Source: Mesorhizobium sp. 1M-11
GTDB taxonomy: Bacteria; Pseudomonadota; Alphaproteobacteria; Rhizobiales; Rhizobiaceae
NCBI RefSeq assembly: GCF_001303895.1
Contig: NZ_LJSD01000032.1
Span: 45,511 to 109,510, forward strand
Direction of reading: 5' to 3'
Length of the DNA: 64,000 nt
Shown here: positions 8,604 to 17,766 of the stretch, piece after piece
How positions within the stretch are numbered: position 1 is the first letter of the stretch
Layout: the number at the start of each line of letters is the position of its first letter
Program-made: the position numbers and the translations under genes
Notes under the pieces: model-generated
What the model saw: only the letters and a program-made list of their open reading frames with translations
Told to the model about the DNA's origin: nothing
Database searches by the model: none

Positions 8604-9539
8604 ATGAAACTCTTCGCGGGCAATTCCAACAGGGTGCTGGCCGAAGCGGTCGCCCGCTATCTCAACATCCCGTTGGGCAAGGCCAGTGTCAGGCGCTTCG
8701 CCGACCAGGAGATCTTTGTCGAGATCCAGGAAAACGTGCGCGGCGAGGATGTCTTCATCCTGCAGTCGACCTCTTTCCCGACCAACGATCACCTGATGGA
8801 ACTGCTCATCATGATCGATGCCTTCATGCGCTCGTCAGCCCGGCGCATCACGGCGGTCATCCCCTATTTCGGCTATGCCCGCCAGGACCGTCGTGCTTCC
8901 GGCCGCACGCCGATCTCGGCCAAGCTGGTCGCCAACATGATCGCCCGCGCCGGTGCGAACAGGGTACTCACGCTTGACCTGCATGCCGGCCAGATCCAGG
9001 GCTTCTTCGATATCCCGACCGACAACCTCTTTGCCGTGCCTGTGATGGCGCGCGACGTGAAAGCCAAATACAAGCAGCTCGGCAACGTCATGGTCGTCTC
9101 GCCCGACGTCGGCGGCGTGGTGCGCGCGCGCGCTCTTGCCAAGCGCATCGACGCCCAGCTCGCCATCGTCGACAAGCGCCGCGAGCGGCCGGGCGAATCG
9201 GAAGTCATGAACGTCATCGGCGACGTTCGTGGCAAGGACTGCCTGCTGATCGATGACATCGTCGATTCCGGCGGCACGCTATGCAACGCGGCCGACGCGC
9301 TTCTGGCCAATGGCGCCACCAGCGTCACCGCCTACATCACCCATGGCGTACTTTCGGGCGGCGCGGTGGCTCGCATCACCGGCTCCAAGCTACAGGAACT
9401 GGTCATCACCGATTCGATCCAGCCGACCCAGGCGGTCATCGACGCGCCCAACGTCCGCTGCATCTCTATCGGCGACCTGATGGGCGAGGCGATCTCGCGC
9501 ACCGCCACCGAGGAATCGGTCTCCAGCCTGTTCGACTAG
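8604..9539 (+). CDS. prs: Ribose-phosphate pyrophosphokinase
   Basis: 311 residues, full length. Makes PRPP from ribose 5-phosphate and ATP, feeding purine, pyrimidine, histidine and tryptophan synthesis. Motifs: N-terminal [21 protein letters not shown], the flexible loop FGYARQDRR (about 88-96), [14 protein letters not shown], and the PRPP-binding loop [13 protein letters not shown] (about 213-225). The C-terminus SVSSLFD is typical. It is preceded by about 240 bases of leader holding repeat copy 2. The UAG stop is the CTAG border of repeat copy 3. Confidence 0.97.
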   Translation: MKLFAGNSNRVLAEAVARYLNIPLGKASVRRFADQEIFVEIQENVRGEDVFILQSTSFPTNDHLMELLIMIDAFMRSSARRITAVIPYFGYARQDRRASGRTPISAKLVANMIARAGANRVLTLDLHAGQIQGFFDIPTDNLFAVPVMARDVKAKYKQLGNVMVVSPDVGGVVRARALAKRIDAQLAIVDKRRERPGESEVMNVIGDVRGKDCLLIDDIVDSGGTLCNAADALLANGATSVTAYITHGVLSGGAVARITGSKLQELVITDSIQPTQAVIDAPNVRCISIGDLMGEAISRTATEESVSSLFD

Positions 9540-9587
9540 AGCAATTCCAGCAAAAGTGCGTAGCGGTTTTGCGATCGGAATTGCGCA
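9536..9587 (+). repeat. Palindromic mosaic repeat, class A half element (copy 3)
   Basis: Only palindrome 1 is present: CTAGAGCAATTCC, inner arms GCAAAA/TTTTGC, then GGAATTGCGCAGAG. The linker and second palindrome are missing. The left border provides the prs stop codon. Confidence 0.9.
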
Positions 9588-9663
9588 GAGCATTGGCGGC
9601 GGCGAGCGTCGCGCGCGTCCACCCGGACGCGCAAAGGACGCTCTGACACTTTGAAGCTGCTGT

Positions 9664-10428
9664 TTACCGCAATATCCCGTCCAGCACCGGCAGGCTGATG
9701 AACGCCGAAAGCGCGATCAGTCCGAAGCACAGCCTGCGAAAGGTCTGTTCGCTGGCGATGCCGAATATATGCGCGCCGAGCCACAGCCCCATCCCATAGG
9801 CAGGTGCAGCCACAACGGCCAGCGCCACGATTGAAGTGGTTATGAGGCCGCCCCAGAGATAGCTCGCCGCAGTGATGGCCGAAGAGACGGCAAAATAGAG
9901 GATGATGTTGGCCCGAACCGTGTTGCCGGCAAAGCCACCCCCCAGCCAGTAGGCCACGACCGGCGGTCCGCCGACCTGTGCCGCCCCCGAGAAGATGCCG
10001 GAGATCGCCCCGACTGCGACAGTGAGGTAGGCTTTCGGACGGCCGTGATAACGCCAGCCCGACATCAGAAGCAGAAGAAGCGCGATGACGACGGCGATGA
10101 TCGACCAGCGGATCGTCAGCGGGTCGAGATGCGCGAGCGCATAAGTGCCGAGCGGCACACCGACCACAGCGCCGAGCGCCATGACGGAGACATTGGTCTT
10201 GTCCGCCAGTCGCCATGCGCCCGGCACGAAACCGATGGTCATCACGCCATCGACCACCAGCAGCAGCGGCGCCGCGATCTTGGGGCTGATCACCGAACTG
10301 GCCAGCGGCACGAAGATGAGCGCGGCGCCAAAGCCTGAGAAGCCACGCGCCAGGCCGGCGATCAACGCGATCACAACAATGGCGAATACGGCCTGGTTCG
10401 AAATACCAGCCAGAAGCAAGTGAAGCAT
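9664..10428 (-). CDS. TauE/SafE (TSUP) family membrane permease
   Basis: 254 residues, almost all hydrophobic helices (about 7-8 membrane segments). Family landmarks are GLARGFSGFGAALIFVP in the first helix pair and the second-half repeat SGIFSGAAQVGGPPVVAYWL. TSUP proteins export or import sulfite, sulfoacetate, taurine-derived or other organic anions. The substrate cannot be told here because no sulfur-metabolism gene is adjacent. Short 140-base gap to the AraC gene upstream on the same strand. A weak co-transcription with that regulator is possible. Confidence 0.88.
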   Translation of the reverse strand: MLHLLLAGISNQAVFAIVVIALIAGLARGFSGFGAALIFVPLASSVISPKIAAPLLLVVDGVMTIGFVPGAWRLADKTNVSVMALGAVVGVPLGTYALAHLDPLTIRWSIIAVVIALLLLLMSGWRYHGRPKAYLTVAVGAISGIFSGAAQVGGPPVVAYWLGGGFAGNTVRANIILYFAVSSAITAASYLWGGLITTSIVALAVVAAPAYGMGLWLGAHIFGIASEQTFRRLCFGLIALSAFISLPVLDGILR

Positions 10429-10567
10429 TTGAGCGAAGGTTCAAAAAAAATCCTTGGTCTTCGTACCCATCCCTTGCCTCGCTGGATAGGGCACAGACCA
10501 TTGCAGCAAGATGGCGCAGACGCCGCTGCAAAGACACTGAGCCAACTGATGGCGATTGCCGCCGCCC

Positions 10568-11401
10568 TCACCCCACTTCCCGCGCACCCCTCAGATATGC
10601 GCGCGGCGAGGTGCCCAGCATGCGCTTGAACATGGTGGTGAAGGCCGGAACGCTGTCATAGCCGAGATCGAGCGCCACGCGTGTCACCGGCTCGCCGTCA
10701 GTCAATCGGGGCAAGGCGGCAAGCAGCAGTGCCTGCTGGCGCCAGGTCGACAGCGACAAACCCGTCTCGCGGTGGAATACACGGGTGAAAGTGCGTCGGC
10801 TCATGCCCACGGTCTCTGCCCAATCGTCGATGGTGGCATGCGGCGACGGCTCGGTGACGAAGCGCCGGCACAGTGCCGCGATGCGGGGATCATGAGGGAA
10901 TGGCAGGCCGAGCGGCCGCTCCTCCATGGCCGGAATCTCATGCAGAAGCAGCGCCATCAGAAGTGCGGCACGCTCGCTCGGTGGCTCGTCGGTCGGCAGC
11001 GTGACCGCCTCGATGATCAGGCTGCGCATCAGGTCGCTGACGCCGACGACGCGCAGGTTTGTCGGCAGGCCGGCGACAGAGTCGGGCGCGACATAGACCG
11101 AGCGCATCGAGACATTGCCCTGCATTTCCACCGCATGCTTGATGCCGGCCGGGATCCACATGGCGTGATCGGGTGGAACCATCCAGCGGCCGAAATGCGT
11201 TTTCACCAGAACCACGCCAGTCAAGGCGTGCAGAAGCTGGCTGCGATTATGGCGATGGTCAGGCACCGTATAGCCATCCGGATATTCCGACGGCAGGGCC
11301 ACGACGAGGTCCTTGGTGCGGTCGAGCCATTCCAGCCGCTCGCGATGGCGGCGATGCAGGTCGGTGACCGGCGCTTCGAGATAGGAAACACTTGTTGGCA
11401 T
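10568..11401 (-). CDS. AraC-family regulator with N-terminal cupin
   Basis: 277 residues from the second in-frame ATG (MPTSVSYLE). N-terminal cupin sensing domain around PDHRHNRSQLLHALTG and DHAMWIPAGIKHAVEM. C-terminal double helix-turn-helix of the AraC type (about 200-270): SRRTFTRVFHRETGLSLSTW and RVALDLGYDSVPAFTTMFKR with the PRAYLR end. Divergent from the efflux-type MFS gene, which is the usual layout for a local regulator of an exporter, as for NimR/NimT of E. coli. Ligand unknown. Confidence 0.9.
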   Translation of the reverse strand: MPTSVSYLEAPVTDLHRRHRERLEWLDRTKDLVVALPSEYPDGYTVPDHRHNRSQLLHALTGVVLVKTHFGRWMVPPDHAMWIPAGIKHAVEMQGNVSMRSVYVAPDSVAGLPTNLRVVGVSDLMRSLIIEAVTLPTDEPPSERAALLMALLLHEIPAMEERPLGLPFPHDPRIAALCRRFVTEPSPHATIDDWAETVGMSRRTFTRVFHRETGLSLSTWRQQALLLAALPRLTDGEPVTRVALDLGYDSVPAFTTMFKRMLGTSPRAYLRGAREVG

Positions 11402-11663
11402 GGGTTTGGCCCACTTGCGTAAGAAATGGACCAAACCACGAAAGAAGCTGCGTCACAACAGGATTATAAGCGCCGGCGCGGTGGCACATTGCCGCTCGCA
11501 ACAAGGGTGCGGCTAGATTCAAGCCAGGGCACGCCGAAAAGTGGTGGCTTTCGGAGTCGCGAAGCGACGAGCGGAGCGTACGCTGGATACGTGCGCGAAA
11601 ACGCGGAAAGCTGCCATTCGCAGGCCGGGCTCGCTTGAATATCGGCGCGCCACAGCAAGGAGC
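11402..11663. promoter_or_regulatory. Divergent regulatory region between AraC regulator and MFS exporter
   Basis: About 260 bases holding both promoters and presumably the operator of the AraC protein. I see no clear paired operator half-sites and no convincing -35/-10 box. The assignment rests on gene layout. Confidence 0.4.
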
Positions 11664-12887
11664 ATGATCTTGACCGATACCGCAGCGACAGCCGGTCGCG
11701 CGACGACCGCAGCGACCACCACAGCCTTCACCGTCATCCTGGCGGTGAGCTTCGGCCATTTCATCAACGACATTATGCAGTCGCTGCTTTCGGCCATCTA
11801 TCCGCTCCTTAAGGACAATTACAGCCTCGATTTCTGGCAGATCGGCCTGCTGACCTTTACCTTCCAGGTTACGGCCTCGCTGCTGCAGCCGGTTGTGGGC
11901 ATAATCACCGACAAGCGGCCGATGCCGTTTTCCCTGCCCTGGGGCATGGCCTCCTCGCTGGTCGGTCTGATCATCCTTGCCTATGCCGGCCATTACTGGC
12001 TGCTGCTGCTCGGCGCCTCTATGATCGGCATCGGTTCATCGATCTTCCATCCGGAATCCTCGCGCATCGCCAGGCTCGCCTCCGGCGGCAAGCACGGCCT
12101 TGCCCAGTCGCTGTTCCAGGTCGGCGGCAATTTCGGCCAGGCCATGGGCCCGCTTGCCGCTGCCTTCATAGTCGTGCCCTTCGGCCAGACCAGCATCTCC
12201 TGGTTCGCGATCGGCTCGCTGATCGGCATCATTGTTTTGTGGCAGGTCGGCAACTGGTACATCCGCTACCGCAAGGCAGTTGGCAACCGGCCGGCAGCAG
12301 TGCACGTCTCGCCCTTCTCGCGCGGCCGGGTTGCTTGGTCGCTGGTCATCCTGACGGTGCTGGTGCTCTCCAAGAACGCCTATATCGCCAGCCTGTCGAG
12401 CTACTACACCTTCTACACCATCGAGAAGTTCGGCGTTTCCGTGCAGATGTCGCAGGTGCTTTTGTTCGCCTTCCTCGGCGCCTCGGCACTCGGCATCCTG
12501 CTTGGCGGGCCGTTCGGCGACCGTTATGGCCAGAAGGCGATGATCTGGTTCTCGATCGTCGGCGTGCTGCCGTTCACACTGATCCTGCCCTACGCCAACC
12601 TGGAATGGACGGTGATCCTCACGATCCTGATCGGCCTCATCCTGTCGTCTGCCTTCTCCAACATCGTGGTGTTCGCGCAGGAGCTTGTGCCAGGCCGGGT
12701 CGGCATGATCGCCGGCATCTTCTTCGGCTTCGCCTTTGGCATGGGTGGTATCGCCGCTGCTATCCTCGGCGTGGTGGCAGACGCCAAGGGCATCGACTTC
12801 GTCTACCGGATCTGTTCGTACCTGCCCCTGCTCGGCCTGCTCACCATCTTCCTGCCCAACATGAGGGAAGCGAAAAAGGCGGCGTAA
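11664..12887 (+). CDS. MFS exporter, fosmidomycin-resistance (Fsr)-like
   Basis: About 407 residues with 12 predicted membrane helices. Fsr-type features: SFGHFINDIMQSLLSAIYP in helix 1, LLQPVVGIITDKRPMP after helix 2, and GIGSSIFHPESSRIARLASG in helix 4. AAGGAG at 11657-11662 lies only one base from the ATG at 11664 but seven bases from an in-frame TTG at 11670, so translation may begin at the TTG. Fsr pumps export fosmidomycin and probably native small molecules by proton antiport. It is divergent from the AraC gene, suggesting inducible efflux. Confidence 0.87.
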   Translation: MILTDTAATAGRATTAATTTAFTVILAVSFGHFINDIMQSLLSAIYPLLKDNYSLDFWQIGLLTFTFQVTASLLQPVVGIITDKRPMPFSLPWGMASSLVGLIILAYAGHYWLLLLGASMIGIGSSIFHPESSRIARLASGGKHGLAQSLFQVGGNFGQAMGPLAAAFIVVPFGQTSISWFAIGSLIGIIVLWQVGNWYIRYRKAVGNRPAAVHVSPFSRGRVAWSLVILTVLVLSKNAYIASLSSYYTFYTIEKFGVSVQMSQVLLFAFLGASALGILLGGPFGDRYGQKAMIWFSIVGVLPFTLILPYANLEWTVILTILIGLILSSAFSNIVVFAQELVPGRVGMIAGIFFGFAFGMGGIAAAILGVVADAKGIDFVYRICSYLPLLGLLTIFLPNMREAKKAA

Positions 12888-12906
12888 GCCAGAAGCAAAG
12901 CCAGGA

Positions 12907-12938
12907 AAGGCGGCCATGCTTGCGCGTTTGGCCGCCTT
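12907..12938 (+). terminator. Hairpin downstream of the MFS gene, overlapping the rplY promoter
   Basis: Perfect 10-base stem AAGGCGGCCA (12907-12916) / TGGCCGCCTT (12929-12938) with a 12-base loop, 20 bases after the MFS stop. There is no T-run, so it may be a weak terminator. It overlaps the -35 box of the next promoter, so an operator role is also possible. Confidence 0.5.
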
Positions 12939-12947
12939 CCGCTATAG
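12919..12947 (+). promoter_or_regulatory. Probable housekeeping sigma promoter for rplY-pth
   Basis: CTTGCG, 17-base spacer, CTATAG: close to the alphaproteobacterial consensus CTTGAC-N17-CTATAT. It leaves a leader of about 120 bases before the rplY start. That leader has two small hairpins (12992-13008, GCCGCG/CGCGGC; 13026-13046, CCCGG/CCGGG). Confidence 0.55.
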
Positions 12948-13075
12948 AGCCGCCACCCGCGTAGACACCCTTGGAGGCAACGCGGACGAGGGCCGCGGAT
13001 TTCGCGGCTTTCGACATTTTCGGAACCCGGCTTGCCGGAAACCGGGAATGCTCCAGCAACGCGAAAGGAAATACC

Positions 13076-13708
13076 ATGAGCCACGATACTTACGAGCTCA
13101 AGGCCGAGTCGCGCGAACAGGTCGGTAAGGGGTCCGCCCGTGCAGTTCGCCGCGACGGTAAAGTGCCTGCAGTTATTTACGGCGACAAGCAGCCCCCTCT
13201 GGCTATCGCCCTGTCCTACAAGGACATCTTCTACAAGATCCATGGCGGTGGTTTCCTGACCACGGTCGCCACGATCGACGTCGACGGCAAGAAGATCCAG
13301 GTCCTGCCGAAGGACTATCAGCTTGATCCGGTCAAGGACTTCCCGCTGCATGTCGACTTCCTGCGCGTCGGCAAGAATACCGAAGTCAACGTCAACGTTC
13401 CGGTCCACTTCATCAACGAAGAGAAATCGCCTGGCATCAAGCGCGGCGGCGTGCTCAACATCGTGCGTCACGAGGTGGAGTTCCACTGCCCGGCCAACGC
13501 GATCCCGGAATTCATTGAGGTCGACCTGACCGGTGCCGAGATCGGCGATTCCATCCACATTTCGGCGGTCAAGCTGCCGGCTGGCGTGAAGCCGATCATC
13601 TCCGACCGCGACTTCACCATCGCCACCATCGCCGGCTCGGCCGCGATGAAGCCGGAGACCGAAGAGGCGGAAGTCGCTCCGGTCGCCGAGGAAGCCGAAG
13701 AAGAGTAA
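13076..13708 (+). CDS. rplY: 50S ribosomal protein L25, CTC/TL5 long form
   Basis: 210 residues, the long two-domain form: an N-terminal 5S rRNA-binding L25 domain ([18 protein letters not shown]..., [12 protein letters not shown]) and a C-terminal TL5/CTC beta domain ([35 protein letters not shown]). It ends in an acidic tail of Glu/Ala. AAGGAA seven bases before the ATG sets the start. Followed 27 bases later by pth, a very common pairing, so both are probably one transcript. Confidence 0.95.
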   Translation: MSHDTYELKAESREQVGKGSARAVRRDGKVPAVIYGDKQPPLAIALSYKDIFYKIHGGGFLTTVATIDVDGKKIQVLPKDYQLDPVKDFPLHVDFLRVGKNTEVNVNVPVHFINEEKSPGIKRGGVLNIVRHEVEFHCPANAIPEFIEVDLTGAEIGDSIHISAVKLPAGVKPIISDRDFTIATIAGSAAMKPETEEAEVAPVAEEAEEE

Positions 13709-13735
13709 TTTTCGCTGCCCGGGAGGGCCGCAACC

Positions 13736-14479
13736 ATGCTTTTGTTTGCTGGTCTCGGCAATCCGGGTGCGAAATATGCCAACAACCGGCACAATGTCGG
13801 TTTCATGGCGGCGGACGCTATCGCCCGCCGCCATTCTTTTTCGCCCTGGTCGAGGAAGTTCCAGGCCGAAATCGCCGAGGGCAGGATCGGCGGCGAGAAG
13901 GTGCTCCTCATCAAGCCGCAGACTTTCATGAACCTCTCCGGCCAGTCCGTCGGCGAGGCGTTGCGCTTCTACAAGCTCGATGCCGCTGCGGTGACCGTTT
14001 TCTACGACGAGATCGAACTTCCGGCCGGCAAGGTCCGGGTCAAGATCGGCGGCGGTTCGGCTGGCCACAACGGCATCCGCTCGCTCGACCAGCACATCGG
14101 CAACGATTACCGGCGCGTGCGCATCGGTGTCGGCCATCCGGGCGCGAAGGATATGGTGCACGGCCATGTGCTCGGCGACTTTGCCAAGGCTGACCAGGAA
14201 TGGCTGGACGTCCTGCTCGACAGCATCGCCGACAGTGCCGAACTGATCGCCAAGGGCGACGACAACTCCTTCATGAATCGCGTCACTCTCGCCCTGCGCG
14301 ACAAACTGCAGCCGACAGGCCCCGACGACACCCCACCGGCCAAGGCACCAAAACGGTCTTCCGCACCCAAGGCACAGAGCCATATCCGCCAGGCAAGGCC
14401 GCAGCAGCCCGCAGTCAAGGTTCCCGAAAATGGGCCGATGGCCGCCATGCTGAAGAAGCTGCTCGGCAACAAGGATTGA
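13736..14479 (+). CDS. pth: Peptidyl-tRNA hydrolase
   Basis: 247 residues. Cleaves peptidyl-tRNA released from stalled ribosomes. Motifs: GLGNPG at the N-terminus, NNRHNVGF with the catalytic His, [10 protein letters not shown], and [20 protein letters not shown] with the conserved Asp, then GHNGIRS. The catalytic domain ends near residue 190. The remaining 55 or so residues are a Lys/Pro/Gln-rich tail not present in E. coli Pth but common in rhizobia, ending in [10 protein letters not shown]. Cytoplasmic; likely co-transcribed with rplY. Confidence 0.96.
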   Translation: MLLFAGLGNPGAKYANNRHNVGFMAADAIARRHSFSPWSRKFQAEIAEGRIGGEKVLLIKPQTFMNLSGQSVGEALRFYKLDAAAVTVFYDEIELPAGKVRVKIGGGSAGHNGIRSLDQHIGNDYRRVRIGVGHPGAKDMVHGHVLGDFAKADQEWLDVLLDSIADSAELIAKGDDNSFMNRVTLALRDKLQPTGPDDTPPAKAPKRSSAPKAQSHIRQARPQQPAVKVPENGPMAAMLKKLLGNKD

Positions 14480-14499
14480 GCCTCTTTCGGTCGGAGGCT
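14479..14499 (+). terminator. Weak hairpin after pth
   Basis: Six-base stem AGCCTC/GAGGCT with a nine-base loop, overlapping the pth stop codon. No T-run follows, so termination may be partial or the hairpin may protect the 3' end. Confidence 0.3.
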
Positions 14500-14567
14500 T
14501 GACGATCGTCTCCCCTTTCGCCCATAGCCCTGAACAAATTCCGAACTCCCGATAGGACCACATCATC

Positions 14568-15671
14568 ATGGGTTTCAAATGCGGCATCGTTGGGCTGCCC
14601 AACGTCGGCAAGTCCACGCTGTTCAACGCGCTGACGCGCACCGCGGCGGCCCAGGCTGCCAACTATCCCTTCTGCACCATCGAGCCGAACACCGGCGAAG
14701 TGGCGGTGCCGGATCCGCGCCAGAAGAAGATCGCCGAGATCGCCAAGTCGAAGGAGATCATCCCGACCCGGATTTCCTTCGTCGACATCGCCGGCCTAGT
14801 ACGCGGCGCCTCCAAGGGCGAAGGGCTCGGCAACCAGTTCCTCGCCAACATCCGCGAGGTCGATGCCATCGTGCATGTACTGCGCTGTTTCGAGGATGAC
14901 GACATCACCCATGTCGAAGGCCGCATCAACCCGGTGGCTGATGCCGATACGGTCGAGACCGAACTGATGCTGTCCGACCTCGAAAGCCTCGAGCGCCGCA
15001 TCGTCAATGTGCGCAAGCGCGCGCAAGCAAAGGACAAGGAATCGCTCACTGTCCTGCCCGTCATGGAGCAGGCGCTGGCGCTGCTGCAAGATGGCAAGCC
15101 ATGCCGTGTCATGTTGAAGAACATCGCACCCGAAGATTTGAAGATCCTGCAGGGCCTCAACCTGCTGACCGCGCACCCGGTGCTTTACGTCTGCAACGTC
15201 GCCGAGGCCGATGCCGCGACAGGCAACGAACACACCAAGGCGGTCGAAGCGATGGCGGCTTCCCAAGGCGCCTCCACCGTCGTCATCTCGGCAGCCATCG
15301 AGGCCGAAGTCGCCCAGCTCCCCGACGGCGAGCAGAAGGAATTCCTGGAAGCGATGGGCCTGCATGAGCCGGGCCTCGACCGGCTGATCCGCGCCGGTTA
15401 CGAGCTCCTGCATCTGATCACCTACTTCACCGCCGGCCCCAAGGAGACGCGCGCCTGGACGATCGAGCGCGGCACCAAGGCGCCCGGTGCTGCCGGCGTC
15501 ATCCACACCGATTTCGAACGCGGTTTCATCCGGGCGCAAACCATTGCCTACGAAGATTTCGTGACACTGGGCGGCGAAGTGGCGGCCAAGGAAGCCGGCA
15601 AGGCGCGCGACGAAGGCAAGGAATATGTCGTGCAGGACGGCGACGTCATGCTGTTCAAGTTCAACACCTGA
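14568..15671 (+). CDS. ychF: Redox-regulated ATPase YchF (OLA1 family)
   Basis: 367 residues, full length. Obg-like P-loop protein with G1 GLPNVGKST (8-16), switch region NYPFCTIEPNTG, G3 DIAGLVRGASKGEGLG, and the altered G4 motif in LYVCNVAEAD. The NxxE form explains the ATP preference of this family. A coiled-coil insert and a C-terminal TGS domain (TYFTAGPKETRAWTI, VIHTDFERGFIRAQ) follow. It binds ribosomes and is involved in stress and translation-start control. Located just after pth, a conserved neighbour in Alphaproteobacteria. Confidence 0.97.
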   Translation: MGFKCGIVGLPNVGKSTLFNALTRTAAAQAANYPFCTIEPNTGEVAVPDPRQKKIAEIAKSKEIIPTRISFVDIAGLVRGASKGEGLGNQFLANIREVDAIVHVLRCFEDDDITHVEGRINPVADADTVETELMLSDLESLERRIVNVRKRAQAKDKESLTVLPVMEQALALLQDGKPCRVMLKNIAPEDLKILQGLNLLTAHPVLYVCNVAEADAATGNEHTKAVEAMAASQGASTVVISAAIEAEVAQLPDGEQKEFLEAMGLHEPGLDRLIRAGYELLHLITYFTAGPKETRAWTIERGTKAPGAAGVIHTDFERGFIRAQTIAYEDFVTLGGEVAAKEAGKARDEGKEYVVQDGDVMLFKFNT

Positions 15672-15680
15672 CGCGATCCG

Positions 15681-16478
15681 ATGACCGCGCGCGGCGCACC
15701 GGAAGTCGACCTGCCTGCGGTCATCCGCACAAGGGTCGATGGTTATGCGTGGGATCGCGACACGCTCGGCCACTCGGATGCCGGCGTGTTCAAGCTGGAA
15801 GTGACCGATAAGCCCAGCCTGTTCCTGAAGATCGAAGAAGCCGATGGCTTCGGCGAACTGCCGGCGGAGGTGGAGCGGCTGCGCTGGCTTGGGCATCAGG
15901 GCATAACCTGCCCCGAGGTTCTGGCTTTCGAGGTGCATGCTGGCCGCAACTGGCTCCTGATGAGCGCCATATCGGGCAAGGATCTGGTCTCCGCCGGCCC
16001 CCTGCCCGCCGAAAAGACGATCGCCGTGATGGCTCGGGCGCTACGAACCCTGCATGCGCTGGACATCCGCTCCTGCCCATTCGACCACCGGCTCGACCGG
16101 CGCATCGCCGATGCCAGGGCGCGCATGGAGGCCGGGCTTGTCGACGAAGAGGATTTCGACGACGAACGCCTCGGCCAAACGGCGCAAGATGTCTTTGCCG
16201 ACCTCATCGCCCTCCGCCCTGCTGACGAAGATCTCGTCGTTGCCCATGGCGATGCCTGCCTGCCGAATTTCATGGTCGATGGCGACCGTTTCTCGGGTTT
16301 CATCGACTGCGGCCGGCTTGGTGTTGCCGACCGCTGCCAGGATCTTGCGCTTTCCTGCTGGAGTATCCGTCATAATCTCGGTGAAGAGTGGATCGCGCCT
16401 TTCCTCACCCTCTACGGCACACCGGACGCCGATCCGGCCAAACTCGCCTATTATCGGCTGCTCGACGAGTTCTTCTGA
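15681..16478 (+). CDS. APH(3')-II-like aminoglycoside O-phosphotransferase homologue
   Basis: 265 residues. The C-terminal half is very close to the Tn5 neomycin phosphotransferase APH(3')-IIa as I remember it: RMEAGLVDEEDFDDE, HGDACLPNFMV (catalytic Asp and Asn of the Brenner motif), GFIDCGRLGVADRCQDLAL, and the C-terminal AYYRLLDEFF. The N-lobe (HSDAGVFKLEV, LFLKIEEADG) is also family-like. Base composition matches neighbours and no mobile element is near, so it looks chromosomal and resident. It starts 9 bases after ychF, so it is probably in the same transcript. Actual kanamycin/neomycin phosphorylation is inference. Confidence 0.87.
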   Translation: MTARGAPEVDLPAVIRTRVDGYAWDRDTLGHSDAGVFKLEVTDKPSLFLKIEEADGFGELPAEVERLRWLGHQGITCPEVLAFEVHAGRNWLLMSAISGKDLVSAGPLPAEKTIAVMARALRTLHALDIRSCPFDHRLDRRIADARARMEAGLVDEEDFDDERLGQTAQDVFADLIALRPADEDLVVAHGDACLPNFMVDGDRFSGFIDCGRLGVADRCQDLALSCWSIRHNLGEEWIAPFLTLYGTPDADPAKLAYYRLLDEFF

Positions 16479-16665
16479 CCGGGCGGCTGGCTACGGCGGC
16501 ATAACACATTCCCAGCATCGCGAAGGCAGCCGCCTCTTTGCAACTTGACGCAGCTCATCCCCGGGTCTATCGCGCCCCCTGCGTCGGCTGGATTTCTCCC
16601 CTCGGCGCCGTCATGAGCCTGTGCCCTTTGGGCCTCATATCGTTTCCAGCATGGGAGACCACGCG

Positions 16666-17640
16666 ATGATCAAAGCCTTCGTCGTGGACAATGACCGTCT
16701 GCGCCTCGCCGACGACCTTGAGCAGAATCGAGACGCGATCGTCTGGGTCGATCTGCTCAACCCCACCAAGGAAGAAGAAGCCGTCGTCGAAGCGGTGTTC
16801 GGCATCGCCGTGCCGACACGGGAGGAGATGGAGGAGATCGAGATTTCAAGCCGCCTCTATGTCGAGGACGGCGGGTATTTCATGACCGCCAACCTGCCCT
16901 CGCAGACCGAAGGCGAGAAGCCGGAGATGTCGCCGGTCACCTTCGTTCTGGCCGCCAAGCGGCTGATCACCGTGCGCTATCACGAGCCACGCGCTTTCAA
17001 AACCTTCCCGCTGCGCGCCGAAAAAGTCGCCACGGGCTGCACCAGCGCCGACACCATCCTGATCGGCTTGCTTGAAGCGATCGTCGACCGCCTCGCCGAC
17101 ATCCTGGAAAAAGCCGGCCGGGATATCGAGGCGATTTCGCGCGACATCTTCGAGGCGACCGCCACCAATGCCTCGCGCCGCGACCGCGACTTCCAGGAAC
17201 TGCTGAAGAGCATCGGCCGCAAGGAGGACCTCGCTTCCAGCGTGCGCGACAGCCTGACCTCGCTGCAGAGGGTGGCGGGTTTTCTTGCCCATGCCGCCAC
17301 GCAGACCAAGATGGGCAAGGACACGCGTGCCCGCATCAAGACGCTGGCGCGCGACGTGCTGTCGCTTGCCGATCACGCCACTTTCCTGTCGCAGAAGATC
17401 AGCTTCCTGCTCGACGCCACGCTCGGCATGATCTCAATCGAGCAGAACGCCATCATCAAGATCTTTTCGGTAGCAGCCGTCATCTTCCTGCCGCCGACAT
17501 TGGTGGCTTCGATCTACGGCATGAACTTCGACATCATGCCGGAGCTCAAATGGGAGATCGGCTATCCCTTCGCGATCGGCCTGATGATCGTTTCAGCGAT
17601 CTTGCCCTATCTCTACTTCCGCAGGCGCGGTTGGCTTTGA
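16666..17640 (+). CDS. corA: CorA-family Mg2+/metal transporter
   Basis: 324 residues from an ATG with GGAGA seven bases upstream (the longer open frame lacks this). A cytoplasmic alpha/beta N-domain, a long helical stalk (LADILEKAGRDIEAISRDIF..., LSLADHATFLSQKISFLLD) and two C-terminal membrane helices. The first ends in the YGMNF signature (about residue 284), the selectivity filter of CorA channels. The C-terminus is basic (YFRRRGWL). Moves Mg2+, possibly Co2+ or Ni2+, in a pentamer. Monocistronic by spacing. Confidence 0.94.
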   Translation: MIKAFVVDNDRLRLADDLEQNRDAIVWVDLLNPTKEEEAVVEAVFGIAVPTREEMEEIEISSRLYVEDGGYFMTANLPSQTEGEKPEMSPVTFVLAAKRLITVRYHEPRAFKTFPLRAEKVATGCTSADTILIGLLEAIVDRLADILEKAGRDIEAISRDIFEATATNASRRDRDFQELLKSIGRKEDLASSVRDSLTSLQRVAGFLAHAATQTKMGKDTRARIKTLARDVLSLADHATFLSQKISFLLDATLGMISIEQNAIIKIFSVAAVIFLPPTLVASIYGMNFDIMPELKWEIGYPFAIGLMIVSAILPYLYFRRRGWL

Positions 17641-17766
17641 ACGCTCGGAACGTGCGGACCGGATGCCGTCCACAGGTCCTAAAGCGCTGAACCAAGGCCT
17701 CCACGGTCTTGCGGGAGCACGGGGCAGCAGTCACAATAATCGTACAAGCTTGAACGAGGTTGCGCG

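Noticed and set aside
12803..14662. 619-codon antisense reading frame across rplY and pth
   Set aside because: Mirror of two well-conserved genes; long antisense frames are expected in GC-rich coding DNA with strong third-position bias.
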